In this document: positions 47,383 through 55,345 of the stretch, piece after piece
Layout of the letters: each line of letters opens with the position of its first letter
Numbering within the stretch: the stretch's first letter is position 1
Source of the DNA: Sva-07 sp963698435
GTDB taxonomy: Bacteria; Actinomycetota; Acidimicrobiia; Acidimicrobiales; Ilumatobacteraceae
DNA: 64,000 nt
Assembly (NCBI GenBank): GCA_963698435.1
Contig: CAVOQV010000001.1
Location: forward strand, 11,597 to 75,596
Reading direction: 5' to 3'
Translations under genes and position numbers: made by a program
Notes under the pieces: generated by a model
Seen by the model: the letters and a program-made list of their open reading frames with translations, nothing else
Database searches by the model: none
What the model was told of the DNA's origin: nothing

Positions 47383-48333
47383 GTGCCCTCCGACCGCAAG
47401 ATCGTTCTCGCAGGGCACACCATGTCCCTCGCTGCCGACACCGCCGCCGGTCATGCATGTCTCGACCGGTTCTTCGGCGTTGCACCATCCTCGCGTGAGG
47501 TGGACGACCTGCGAATCACGATCCGTACGGGTTCGGCGCCCGTCGGGAGCGGGGATTTGGGGGCGGGGATGGAGCAGGGTCCCACCCGACGGTGGGAGAT
47601 CGGCACAACGCTCGCCGTGCATCACGATCTCGGTGCCGTCGCATTCGTGACCGACGACGAGTTGGACATCACAGTGCCACCCGAGGTGGGCGACTCGTGG
47701 CGGGCGATCCGACATCTGCTCTTCAGCGGCCTGTCCTGGTGGTTCGAGCGACGCGATCACGTGTTGCTGCACGGCGCCATGATCGCACGGGGTGGCGAGG
47801 GAGCGTTGATCCTCGGTGCTACCGGAAGGGGCAAGTCGACGGCCGCATTCGCGGCGTTGCGGTCAGGCTGGGACCTCTGCTCGGATGATCTCGTGATCGT
47901 CGGTCTTCGTGAAGGTCGGCTCCACGGGTTCGGCATCCCGAAACGCCCCTCGATCGAGATGGCGATCGCCGAGGGCATCGAGGGGCCGCTCGAGCACTCG
48001 TGCGAGGACGAGCGGGCGAGAGTCATGCTCGATGGCGATGCCCTGACCGCCGGCTGGAAATCGCTCCACTCCCTCGTCGTCGTGGATCACCACGATGGCG
48101 GCGGCACGATGGAACCACTCGGTCACGCCGACGCGCTGGGAGCGGTGCTCGCAGCATGCCTCGAGGCTGAGCGGCCGGACGCCGTCGCTCGTCAGCTGAG
48201 GACACTCGTGGCCGTGGCGGGACTTCCCGCGTTCGAGCTGTTGCACGCCGCAGATCGAACGGCGCGCGTGCAGCGTGCCGCCGAGCTGATCGACGAGATG
48301 TGGACCGTGGCCCGTGGCAGCAGATCTCAGTAG
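47383..48333 (+). CDS. HprK-like serine kinase
   Basis: 316 residues. The P-loop is visible as LILGATGRGKSTAAFAALRS, followed by LCSDDLVIVGL (Walker B-like), in the C-terminal half, as in HPr kinase homologues; there is no N-terminal DRTGG-type HprK domain. In RiPP clusters such kinases phosphorylate the precursor or its product. TAGGCT at 47,371-47,376 ends six bases before the GTG, suggesting a leaderless transcript. The 3' end overlaps the convergent permease gene by seven bases. Confidence 0.78.
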   Translation: MPSDRKIVLAGHTMSLAADTAAGHACLDRFFGVAPSSREVDDLRITIRTGSAPVGSGDLGAGMEQGPTRRWEIGTTLAVHHDLGAVAFVTDDELDITVPPEVGDSWRAIRHLLFSGLSWWFERRDHVLLHGAMIARGGEGALILGATGRGKSTAAFAALRSGWDLCSDDLVIVGLREGRLHGFGIPKRPSIEMAIAEGIEGPLEHSCEDERARVMLDGDALTAGWKSLHSLVVVDHHDGGGTMEPLGHADALGAVLAACLEAERPDAVARQLRTLVAVAGLPAFELLHAADRTARVQRAAELIDEMWTVARGSRSQ

Positions 48334-49145
48334 GATCCGAGAACGCCGTATCGCTTGGCCGCCACGATCGAACGGCTGAACATCATGACGGCCACCGGGA
48401 GCACGACGACTGCGAATCCTGTCAGTACGGCCAACTCGTCGACGATCCCGGCGAAGCCGACATCGGTGAGCAAGGCCTCGCGCATGCCCCTCACGCCGTA
48501 GTACGCCGGTGTGAGACGGGCGACCGTCTCCAACCACGCTGGAAAGAGCTCGATCGGAAAGATCGCGCCGGACAGCAGCAGCGTTGCCTGGTAGAGCGGG
48601 CCGCTGATCGGGTCGCCTCGTTTGACGAGCAGGACCACAGCGGCGGACGCGATGCCCATGGCACAGAAGTTCACGACGGTCAGGATCACGATGGGGGCCG
48701 CCAAGACGACACCTTGGAACGACAGCCCCGCACCGAGGACCCCCACGCCCACTGCGATCAACGCGGCCACCTCCACGGTCGTGAGCGCCAGGGGCACGAT
48801 GAATCCGCCGGCGAGGAGTGTGCCGATCCCGGTCGGACCGCCGAGCAGCACCTCCAGCGTCCCCGCGCTCTGCTCCTGCCTGATCTGGTCGGTGAATGCC
48901 GCGACCCCGAGACCGGCATACGAGGTGAGGGCGAGACCGACGATGACGAAGTCGAAGTATGACCCGCCGTACTGCGCCAGCAGGTCGGAGTCGACCAGGT
49001 CGGAGACGAAGAACGCGATGAAGGCCGAGAAGAAAGCGGTCGACACGAAGAACAGCAGGTTGAACTGGTAGCTGACCTGCAGCAACGCGTCACGCCGGGC
49101 GATGGCTCGCATCCGACGAACGGCGCCGCGTGCGTCGGCGATCAT
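48327..49145 (-). CDS. ABC-2 type transporter permease
   Basis: 272 residues, about six helices (LLFFVSTAFFSAFIAFFVSD, YFDFVIVGLALTSYAGLGVA, ALTTVEVAALIAVGVGVLGA). The loop RQEQSAGTLEVLLGGPT is the conserved ABC-2 motif. The ATG overlaps the ATPase stop. It would form an exporter with the ATPase for the peptide or another cluster product. Confidence 0.86.
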   Translation of the reverse strand: MIADARGAVRRMRAIARRDALLQVSYQFNLLFFVSTAFFSAFIAFFVSDLVDSDLLAQYGGSYFDFVIVGLALTSYAGLGVAAFTDQIRQEQSAGTLEVLLGGPTGIGTLLAGGFIVPLALTTVEVAALIAVGVGVLGAGLSFQGVVLAAPIVILTVVNFCAMGIASAAVVLLVKRGDPISGPLYQATLLLSGAIFPIELFPAWLETVARLTPAYYGVRGMREALLTDVGFAGIVDELAVLTGFAVVVLPVAVMMFSRSIVAAKRYGVLGSY

Positions 49146-49913
49146 GCGGTGGGCTCGGTGCCGAGCATCTTGCGGAGCGAGCTGGCAGCAGAGCTGGTGC
49201 CGTCCGCCAGTTCTGTTGTCGCACTCCACGCTCGTTGGCGCCCAGCGATCAGGACCAGCACCCGGTCGCAGATGGCCTCGACTTCGTCGAGGCGATGGCT
49301 CGAGAGCAACACGGTCGTCCCCTCCTCCGCCAGCTCGCGGAGGTGATACTGGAGTTCGGAACTGGCGACGGGGTCGAGACTGCGACTGGGTTCATCGAGG
49401 ATCAACAGCTTCGGTTCCACGATGAGGGCTCGCGCCAGGCCCAATCGCACCCGCATGCCCGAGGAATAGCCGAACACGCGACCATCGCGTTCGGCGAGAC
49501 CGAAGCGGTTCAGCAACTCGTCGGCAGCGTACACGCGTCTCCTGCGCCGTCAGTCCGGCCATGACGCCGAAGAACTGGAGATTCTCCCGTCCGGTCAAGC
49601 GCCAGTAGAGCGCGCGTTCGTCGGTCAGGTGGAGCCCCGTCACGGCGCGGGCCCGTGATGATCGAGCGGACAGATCCTCTCCATCGACGACGACGCGGCC
49701 CTCGGTCGGAGTCAACAACGACGTACAGATCCGGATGAGCGTGGACTTGCCCGCTCCGTTCGGCCCGACCAGACCGACGATCTCTCCGGGTGATGCTTCG
49801 AATGCGATGTCGTGTAGGGCGACGACCGGCTTCGACTGTGCCGTTCGTATCGCGAGGCGTAGCAGTCCCCTCGGAGGGTCGTAGACCTTTGCGACATGCT
49901 CAACTCTCAGCAT
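49142..49913 (-). CDS. ABC transporter ATP-binding protein, frameshifted
   Basis: About 256 residues in the joined reading. Walker A GLVGPNGAGKSTLIRIC, Q-loop region, signature FGYSSGMRVRLGLARAL, Walker B LLILDEPSRSLDP and H-loop LLSSHRLDEVE. One extra base near 49,540 in ACGCGT breaks GLTAQET from YAADELLNRFGL. The start overlaps the PqqD-like gene by 14 bases, so all three are co-transcribed. Confidence 0.86.
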
Positions 49914-50169
49914 CGATCTCGATGATCAGGGAGTTGGTGACGAGCTCGTCGAAGAAGGCGGTGACGTCAGCGACGAGCACGTTCTCGGCGACGTCGGGAA
50001 ATTGTGCGACGAGGTAGCTCACGGCGCCGTCGACGTCGCATGGCAGCAGGTCCCACAGCATCGATCCGATGGGGTTCAGCGTGGTGAGTGTCGTACCGTC
50101 GGCATCGAGGACGACCGTTCGTTCGCCGGAGCGTTCCGCGATGACTCGATCGCTTCTCGTGTACTGCAT
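49900..50169 (-). CDS. PqqD-like protein (RiPP recognition element)
   Basis: 89 residues with the PqqD pattern: VVLDADGTTLTTLNPIGSML near residue 20, WDLLPC, then a helical ADVTAFFDELVTNSLIIEID. PqqD-like domains bind leader peptides and hand them to modifying enzymes. Its presence upstream of the exporter and near a YxxP peptide supports a RiPP-type function. The 91 bases upstream to the acetyltransferase stop contain no gene. Confidence 0.82.
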   Translation of the reverse strand: MQYTRSDRVIAERSGERTVVLDADGTTLTTLNPIGSMLWDLLPCDVDGAVSYLVAQFPDVAENVLVADVTAFFDELVTNSLIIEIDAES

Positions 50170-50260
50170 GACTGCCTCGATCTTGGACGGATGGCGACCG
50201 GACCGGCCCGCCTGATACCGATTGTAGGTGCGCGGCCGGTCGGTGCCTGCTGTGTCCGCC

Positions 50261-50860
50261 TCACGACCCGGTCGGGGCGGGTCCGGCGTTTTCGAGTTCG
50301 GTGAGAGCCTGCGCCTCGTCCTGTGTGTCGCATCGGACTCCTGACGCGCTCACCCATCCTGTGGGGCGAGCGGGATTGCCGATGACCAGTGCATGATCGG
50401 GCACATCCTTGGTGACGACCGCTCCGGAACCCACCATCGCCCATGCACCAATGTTGATTCCGGTCACGACGACGACGCCTGCTCCGAGCGAGGCTCCCGG
50501 GCCGACGTAGGTGTGCTCGAGCGACCAGTCATCGGTGGACTTCAGACTGCCGTCCGGGTTCACCGCGCGGGGGAGGCGGTCGTTGGTGAAGATCACATGG
50601 GGACCGATGAATGCGCCGTCCGCTACTTCGACTCCCTCGTACAGCGAGGCATTGTTCTGCACCTTCACGTTGTCGCCGACGATGACGTCAAGATCGATGA
50701 AGCAGTTCCGTCCGATGTTGCAGTTCCGTCCGATTCGTGCGCCCATTCGAACCTGGACATTGGACCAGATGCGGGTGTCAGCACCGATCTCGGTGCCGGG
50801 CTCGATACTTGCTGTCGGATGGATCTGTGGACGTCGATCTGCGGCGCCATCGATGCTCAT
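50261..50860 (-). CDS. WbpD/QdtC-like 3-amino-sugar N-acetyltransferase
   Basis: 199 residues, left-handed beta-helix throughout: IHPTASIEPGTEIGADTRIW, NCNIGRNCFIDLDVIVGDNV, KVQNNASLYEGVEV, then FIGPHVIFTNDRLPRAVNPD and a C-terminal IGNPARPTGWVSASG. This matches N-acetyltransferases acting on UDP- or dTDP-3-amino sugars. It would complete the pathway of the Gfo/Idh and DegT proteins at 35-40 kb although encoded 10 kb away. ATG at 50,860 is set by the first family motif. Confidence 0.83.
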   Translation of the reverse strand: MSIDGAADRRPQIHPTASIEPGTEIGADTRIWSNVQVRMGARIGRNCNIGRNCFIDLDVIVGDNVKVQNNASLYEGVEVADGAFIGPHVIFTNDRLPRAVNPDGSLKSTDDWSLEHTYVGPGASLGAGVVVVTGINIGAWAMVGSGAVVTKDVPDHALVIGNPARPTGWVSASGVRCDTQDEAQALTELENAGPAPTGS

Positions 50861-50997
50861 GGCGCTGACGCTAGTCCGCGAGCTTCTGGCGCGTCGGCCA
50901 GATCCGGTGCTGCAGGTCCAGTTGGGATCTGAGCTTCGGTCGATGGCGCACAGGGACATGCATGCCAGTCCCGGAATGTTCGCCAAGGGGAGCCGGG

Positions 50998-51183
50998 TGG
51001 CCACTTTGCGTGGTCACTCAGCAACTGGCTTGATGCGAAGTTGACGGACGGCCATCCCCGGTAGGCGTGTGTCGTCTGGCTGGAATGTGTTGGTGTTTGT
51101 GGTGTTTGGGGGTGTTGTTGATGGAATCGTGATTCAAGTTTGACGGTTTTGGTTGGTCACCGAGAGTGGTGTAGGCGTAGTGT
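50998..51183 (+). promoter_or_regulatory. Promoter region of sugar transferase B' with paired palindromes
   Basis: The 356-base gap 50,861-51,216 holds a distal element at 50,998-51,016 (TGGCCAC-TTTGC-GTGGTCA), TTGACG at 51,140-51,145, a proximal CAC-CGAGA-GTG core (51,158-51,168), and TAGTGT (51,178-51,183) exactly nine bases after the GTG and 32 bases after TTGACG. No gene is seen. From about 51,060 the plus strand becomes strongly G+T rich. Confidence 0.5.
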
Positions 51184-51216
51184 AGGTGGTGGCGGACGAT
51201 GTGTGGAGGCGGGTTG

Positions 51217-52806
51217 ATGGGCGGACAGGATCATCGAGAGGGTGTGTCGGCGACGATGCGGGCCGATGGTGGATTGTCGGGGGATGTCGGTGCGCGTGGG
51301 CGTGGTGTGGGTGAGGTGTCGGAGTTGGGGTGGGTTGTGGTGGATGGTTCGGTCGGTTCGGGTGTGGTGGCCGAGTCTGATGGTGTGGTGGTTGGGGCGG
51401 GTGGTGAGCGGGTTCGGGTGAGTCCGCGGCGGTTGCGGCGGCGGTTGATCGCCTCCGATGTGGTGGCGATTGTGGTGGGGGCGTTGTTGGCGTTGGTGGG
51501 TCAGCAGATCTTCGGGCCGGTGCCGGCGGAGATCCGTAATGAGGAGTTGTTGTTGACGGTGGTGGTGGTGCCGGTGTGGGTGTTGATGATGGGGGCCAAT
51601 CACCTGTTCCTCGCCCGGGCGATCAGCCGGTTTGGTGAGGAGTTGCGGCATTTGTTGGTGGCGGGGGTGATGAGTGTGGGGTTCTTGGTGGCGGTGTCGT
51701 TCGTGGCGCAGTATGACGAGCTGTCGCGGTTGTGGGTTGGGTTGTTGTTCGTGTGTGTGACGGTGTCGTTGGTGGTGTCGCGTCTGATTGCTCGGCGGGT
51801 GTTCACCAAGTTGCGCCGCAGTGGCCGCATCAGTCGGCGGGTGATCATCGTCGGGACGGGCAGCGATGCCGTTTCGTTGCTGCATGCGACGCAGCGGCGC
51901 CCGGATCTGGGTTACGAAGCGGTGGGGTTCACGGGTGATCCGGCGGGTGAGCGTGGTGGTGTGGGGGTGTTGGGGTCGTTGGATGACACCCTCGAGGTGG
52001 TTGAGCGCACGGGTGCGACCGGTGCGATCTTGTCGGTGGCGTCGTTGGAGCCTGGGGTGGTGAATCGATTGACGCGGACGTTGACGGATGCGGGGTGTCA
52101 TGTTGCGTTGTCGTCGTCGTTGCATGACATCGATATTTCGCGGACTCGGTCGCAGGCGTTCGATGGTCGGTTGATGATCTATGTGGAGCCGACGAATCGT
52201 TCCCGTCTGCATTTGTTCTTGAAGCGGGCCTTCGACACCGTGCTGGCGGGGCTGGTGTTGTTGTTGACGTTGCCGATCGTGGCGATTGCTGCGGTGGCGA
52301 TCAAGCTCGATTCGCGTGGGCCGGTGTTGTTCAAGCAGGTTCGTGTGGGCAAAGACGGTGAGTTGTTCGAGATGTTCAAGTTGCGCACGATGGTGCGCGA
52401 CGCCGAGGCACTGCGCGCGGAACTCGAGGATGACAACGAGTGTTCGGGGGCGTTGTTCAAGATGCGGTCCGATCCGCGTGTCACCCGGGTGGGGCGGTTC
52501 TTGCGGAAGTCGTCGATCGACGAGTTGCCGCAGTTGTGGAACGTGATGCGTGGTGACATGAGCATCGTGGGGCCTCGTCCGGCGTTGCCGGCCGAGACCG
52601 AGCAGTGGACTGCGGATCTCCACGACCGGTTGCGGGTGTTGCCGGGGATCACCGGGATGTGGCAGGTGTCGGGACGGTCCGAGGCCGACTTCGAGCTGTA
52701 CCGGCGCCTCGATTTGTATTACGTCGACAACTGGTCATTGACCCACGACATCAAGATCGTGCTCAAAACCATCTTCGTCGTCCTCACCGGCAACGGAGCA
52801 CACTGA
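51217..52806 (+). CDS. Undecaprenyl-phosphate sugar phosphotransferase, copy B'
   Basis: 529 residues, same architecture as copy B (four helices, Rossmann-like VIIVGTGSDAVSLL, catalytic SIDELPQLWNVMRGDMSIVG). GGAGG lies eight bases before the ATG. Only the N-terminal 65 residues differ from B. Here promoter, N-terminus and body share the same TTG/GTG-rich codon style, so B' is the likely donor of the shared sequence. This unusual style, unlike neighbours, may indicate acquisition by transfer. Confidence 0.9.
   Translation: MGGQDHREGVSATMRADGGLSGDVGARGRGVGEVSELGWVVVDGSVGSGVVAESDGVVVGAGGERVRVSPRRLRRRLIASDVVAIVVGALLALVGQQIFGPVPAEIRNEELLLTVVVVPVWVLMMGANHLFLARAISRFGEELRHLLVAGVMSVGFLVAVSFVAQYDELSRLWVGLLFVCVTVSLVVSRLIARRVFTKLRRSGRISRRVIIVGTGSDAVSLLHATQRRPDLGYEAVGFTGDPAGERGGVGVLGSLDDTLEVVERTGATGAILSVASLEPGVVNRLTRTLTDAGCHVALSSSLHDIDISRTRSQAFDGRLMIYVEPTNRSRLHLFLKRAFDTVLAGLVLLLTLPIVAIAAVAIKLDSRGPVLFKQVRVGKDGELFEMFKLRTMVRDAEALRAELEDDNECSGALFKMRSDPRVTRVGRFLRKSSIDELPQLWNVMRGDMSIVGPRPALPAETEQWTADLHDRLRVLPGITGMWQVSGRSEADFELYRRLDLYYVDNWSLTHDIKIVLKTIFVVLTGNGAH
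51411..52806 (+). repeat. 1.4 kb identical direct repeat, right copy
   Basis: Partner of 11,508-12,903. Identity stops at the stop codon on the 3' side and at the variable N-terminal coding region on the 5' side, typical of a gene-conversion tract rather than a mobile element; no terminal inverted repeats or target duplications are seen. Confidence 0.93.
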
Positions 52807-53050
52807 GACGGTGCTCGCCCGAGCCAACGGCGGTAGACCGCTGAGCGTACGAGACGCGATGCTGAGCACCGATCGTCAGTCTCGTATCCATTCCGTGTCC
52901 GACGCCAGTCCGTGCTCGATCTGGTCGAGGGTCCGATGGCCTCGTTGGATCCGTCCATGTTCGTCGAGGCGCATCGCTGGTCTGCTCGCGTTGATCGGAT
53001 TGCGCAAGCGCCAGGGCTCGCGCGGACGGTCGACGGGCACCGACCACGTT

Positions 53051-53233
53051 GGATAGTTGATCCGAGGGGGTCGGAGAACGCCCATGCAACGGCGGCGGGT
53101 GGAAGGCCACACTGGTGAGCGCGATCGGTGGCCCGAGACCGCAGCTGTTGATCCGCGACATGGCCTCGGGTGAGAGACCGTCAGCTTCCGCTCGAGGAAT
53201 CCTGATCTTGCCGGCTACCGCCAGACGAACTGA
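53051..53233 (+). pseudogene. Remnant of the TolB-like C-terminus of the giant gene
   Basis: About 53,095-53,175 aligns with 9,051-9,137 (SAIGGPRPQLLI versus SAVGAPNPQLLI). Directly after it, 53,181-53,233 aligns with the last codons of the giant gene (9,661-9,714), including the stop; roughly 525 bases between are deleted. The rest of the 788-base gap 52,807-53,594 has weaker similarity to the propeller and no intact gene. Confidence 0.75.
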
Positions 53234-53355
53234 GCAGCCGGACGCAGAACTCGCACGGCGGTCAGCCGTGGCCAGGGTTGAACCCCGGGTTCGGCACGCG
53301 TCCATGTCGAGTGATCGTCAAGGCGTGCACCATCACCTCGCTTGGCGACCAGAGG

Positions 53356-53516
53356 TGACCACTCTGAGTGGTCAATCGGCATGAGTTGGGGCCCCTCGGA
53401 AGTCCGACTCCATGCAGGCCGGGGTTGAAGTCTGCGGCTGTCTGTCGCCTTGACGCGGATGCTGACGAGATCTTGACGGGTCAGAACGCTCACGATGAGT
53501 GAGATTCGCGTAGTCT
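53356..53516 (+). promoter_or_regulatory. Promoter of transferase A' with perfect 19-base palindrome
   Basis: TGACCACTCTGAGTGGTCA at 53,356-53,374 is a perfect palindrome around its central three bases. TTGACG (53,473-53,478), CAC-GATGA-GTG (53,491-53,501) and TAGTCT (53,511-53,516) repeat the spacing seen at the other transferase promoters. Confidence 0.5.
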
Positions 53517-53594
53517 GTCGTGACCGGCGAACCTGGTCGGAATCTGAAGGCGGACATCAGTGGCACGAGGCGAGGAGACGGAAGGCCAGCGGCG

Positions 53595-54111
53595 ATGACG
53601 TCGCCCGGCGCGCTGCAACGGACCCGCACGCGCAAGATCCTGCAGCGATCCGTAGACGTCGTCGTCGCCATTGCCACGTTGTTCGTGACCCTGCCGGTCG
53701 TTGTGCTCGCAGGGCTGGCGATCAAGATCAGTTCGCCGCGTGGACCCGTGCTCACGCGTGAGGTCCGTGTCGGCAAAGAAGGCGAAAGCTTCGAGATGCT
53801 GAGGCTCCGCACCACCACCTCGGGTGACCTGGTGGCTTCCCCTACGGACGCGTCGACGTGCGACGCGGGTGCTGTGGGTCAGCGGGTCACCATGGTGGGA
53901 CGGATCCTGCGCCGCGTGCTCGATCGACGAGCTGCCGCAGTGGTGGAACGTTGTCCGAGGCGACATGAGTATTGTCGGTCCACCGCCTTCCGATCCGACC
54001 GACCCGAAGCAGATTCGGGACCGAGGTCGAACTGGTGGTGCGTCACCGGGTCTCACCGGAACGTGGCGCGCCTCGGGCCGCCCAGCACCTTCGGGCAGTC
54101 AACCAGATTGA
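53595..54111 (+). pseudogene. Short sugar transferase copy A', frameshifted
   Basis: Duplicate of the gene at 10,076: ILQRSVDVVVAIATLFVTLP, GPVLTREVRVGKEGESFEML, then one extra base near 53,912 (CGCCGCGTGC against CGCACGTGC) shifts the frame before SIDELPQWWNVVRGDMSIVG, which continues in the next frame to a stop at 54,111. It could be a sequencing error, but the copy is already truncated relative to full-length enzymes. Confidence 0.65.
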
Positions 54112-54368
54112 CGTCGTGAGCGCGGGATGGGTTGGCGCGAGACCGGCGCGCCCGACCCGGTTCGAGTTCGAAGCCCGACTGCAGCTGGTGCCGCCTCGAG
54201 CGTCGGCATCGGTTGCGGGGCCGGCCAGGTGGTGGCGTTCCGGACATCGGCGCGGTCGACACGTTTCGGTGCCCGAACGGTCCACTTGGCGACGTTCGCC
54301 AGGGCGATGACGACGAATCCGAGTGCGATCCAGACCACAAGGAGGAGCGCTGCAACTGCCACTCGCAT
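54099..54368 (-). CDS. Small single-pass membrane protein (89 aa), duplicate
   Basis: Paralogue of the protein at 10,627-10,878: helix VAVAALLLVVWIALGFVVIA, AKWTVRAPKRVDRADVRNAT and TWPAPQP are kept, while the C-terminal tail has diverged. An in-frame stop eight codons upstream fixes the ATG. It overlaps the 3' end of A' by 13 bases, convergently. Confidence 0.58.
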   Translation of the reverse strand: MRVAVAALLLVVWIALGFVVIALANVAKWTVRAPKRVDRADVRNATTWPAPQPMPTLEAAPAAVGLRTRTGSGAPVSRQPIPRSRRQSG

Positions 54369-54480
54369 TTCAGTATTACCCGTCGAGCGTCAGGAACTAG
54401 GTTTCTGGAGCGGTCTCGTAGACCAGCACGACCCGCAGTCGTGGTGAATCGCTCGTGAGCGTGCGAACGCGGCGGCATCG

Positions 54481-54669
54481 GTGTGCTCGGACAATATCGA
54501 GAACACCCTCGACGCGGTCCAACGAATCGGTCGCGGGCCGGTGCTCCTCCGGCAGGTCCGGGTGTGCAAGGACGGTGAGCACTACGTCGACAACTGGTCG
54601 CTCACCCACGACGTGAAGATCGTGGCCAAGACCTTCCTCGTAGTCCTCACGCGACGCGGCGCACACTGA
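54481..54669 (+). pseudogene. Internally deleted sugar-transferase remnant (copy D)
   Basis: A 62-codon frame joins the catalytic-domain start (GPVLLRQVRVCKDGE) directly to the extreme C-terminus (YVDNWSLTHDVKIVAKTFLV, ending RRGAH). About 125 codons including SIDELPQ are deleted in frame. It cannot be catalytic. It occupies the place of copy B in the duplicated block; its ending resembles copy C. Confidence 0.8.
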
Positions 54670-54757
54670 GCGACTCGTCGGGCATCGCAGACCCGCGCGC
54701 CGACCTCAAGACGGTCTGACCGGCTGTCCGCCAGGCCGGCCGCTACTCTGCCCCACG

Positions 54758-55337
54758 ATGTCGCCGACGAAGACCCATCGCGTCGACGATCGGGTGGTGG
54801 TGCCCATCGCGGTGCTGGCTGGCGTCGTTGCAGCGCTCGGCCCTGCAGAACCCACGGGATCGGCGGTGCCGGACGCGGTGCTCGTGGCGGTGGCCGTCGC
54901 GGTGGTGACGTGGGCCGGGTCGTCGGCTCGGTGGTGGGCGCTGGTCATGCTCTCGGTCGTCGCAACGGCGATCAGCAGCTCCCCGGCGCTGGCCGTGGCA
55001 GGAGCGCTCGCGGCGGCCGGCGCGTTGTGGATCGGGACGCAGCGACGCGATCTCCCGATTCCCCGCGCCACGGTGGTCGCAGTGAGCCTCAACGTGGCGG
55101 TCCGTTCCGAGATCGGGGGGTTCCTCGGCCTGTCGGCCCTGCTCACCATCTGCGCGGCGACGATCGTCGGGGTGTCGGGACTGCGCCGTCGGCGTGGCGG
55201 TGTGCGTCGAGGCGCAGTGATCGCGGCGTCGGCGGTCGGGGTGCTCGCCGTGCTGGCGATCGTCGGCGGCGGCGCCGCTGCGCTCGGTGCACGCGCCGAT
55301 CTCAGCGACGGCAACCGGTTGGCGCGCGACGGGATCT
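54758..55337 (+). CDS. Multi-pass membrane protein N-terminus (possibly DUF4012), cut by the contig join
   Basis: About 193 codons with five or six hydrophobic segments (VVVPIAVLAGVVAALGP, AVLVAVAVAVVTWAG, AVIAASAVGVLAVLAIVGGG), ending in ALGARADLSDGNRLARDGI, a pattern like the start of the soluble domain of DUF4012 proteins that often follow such transferases. That assignment is tentative. TACTCT ends eight bases before the ATG, so the transcript may be leaderless. The frame then runs into out-of-context dnaK sequence. Confidence 0.55.
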
Positions 55338-55345
55338 CGACGACT
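55330..55345. other. Probable chimeric join between two genomes
   Basis: Left of about 55,335 the frame encodes the membrane protein; right of it the codons read DDWDQRVVDHLV, internal dnaK sequence (around residue 230 of the family). There is no start, promoter, HAIR element or N-terminal ATPase for dnaK. GC content rises at the same point. GGGATCTC marks the join; no insertion sequence or att-like repeat is visible. Confidence 0.8.

Larger units (their letters stand above)
53181..54415. repeat. Segmental duplication, right copy
   Basis: Aligns colinearly with 9,661-10,925: giant-gene 3' end, spacer with palindromes, short sugar transferase and small membrane protein. It is followed by a decayed sugar-transferase fragment at the position that copy B occupies on the left, so the duplicated block probably included a large transferase too. 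Confidence 0.85.

Noticed and set aside
53356..53374. BldD box
   Set aside because: The centre ACTCTGAGT fits ACNCWGNGT, but the flanking T and A positions do not match, and the homologous sites before B, C and B' do not fit the centre.
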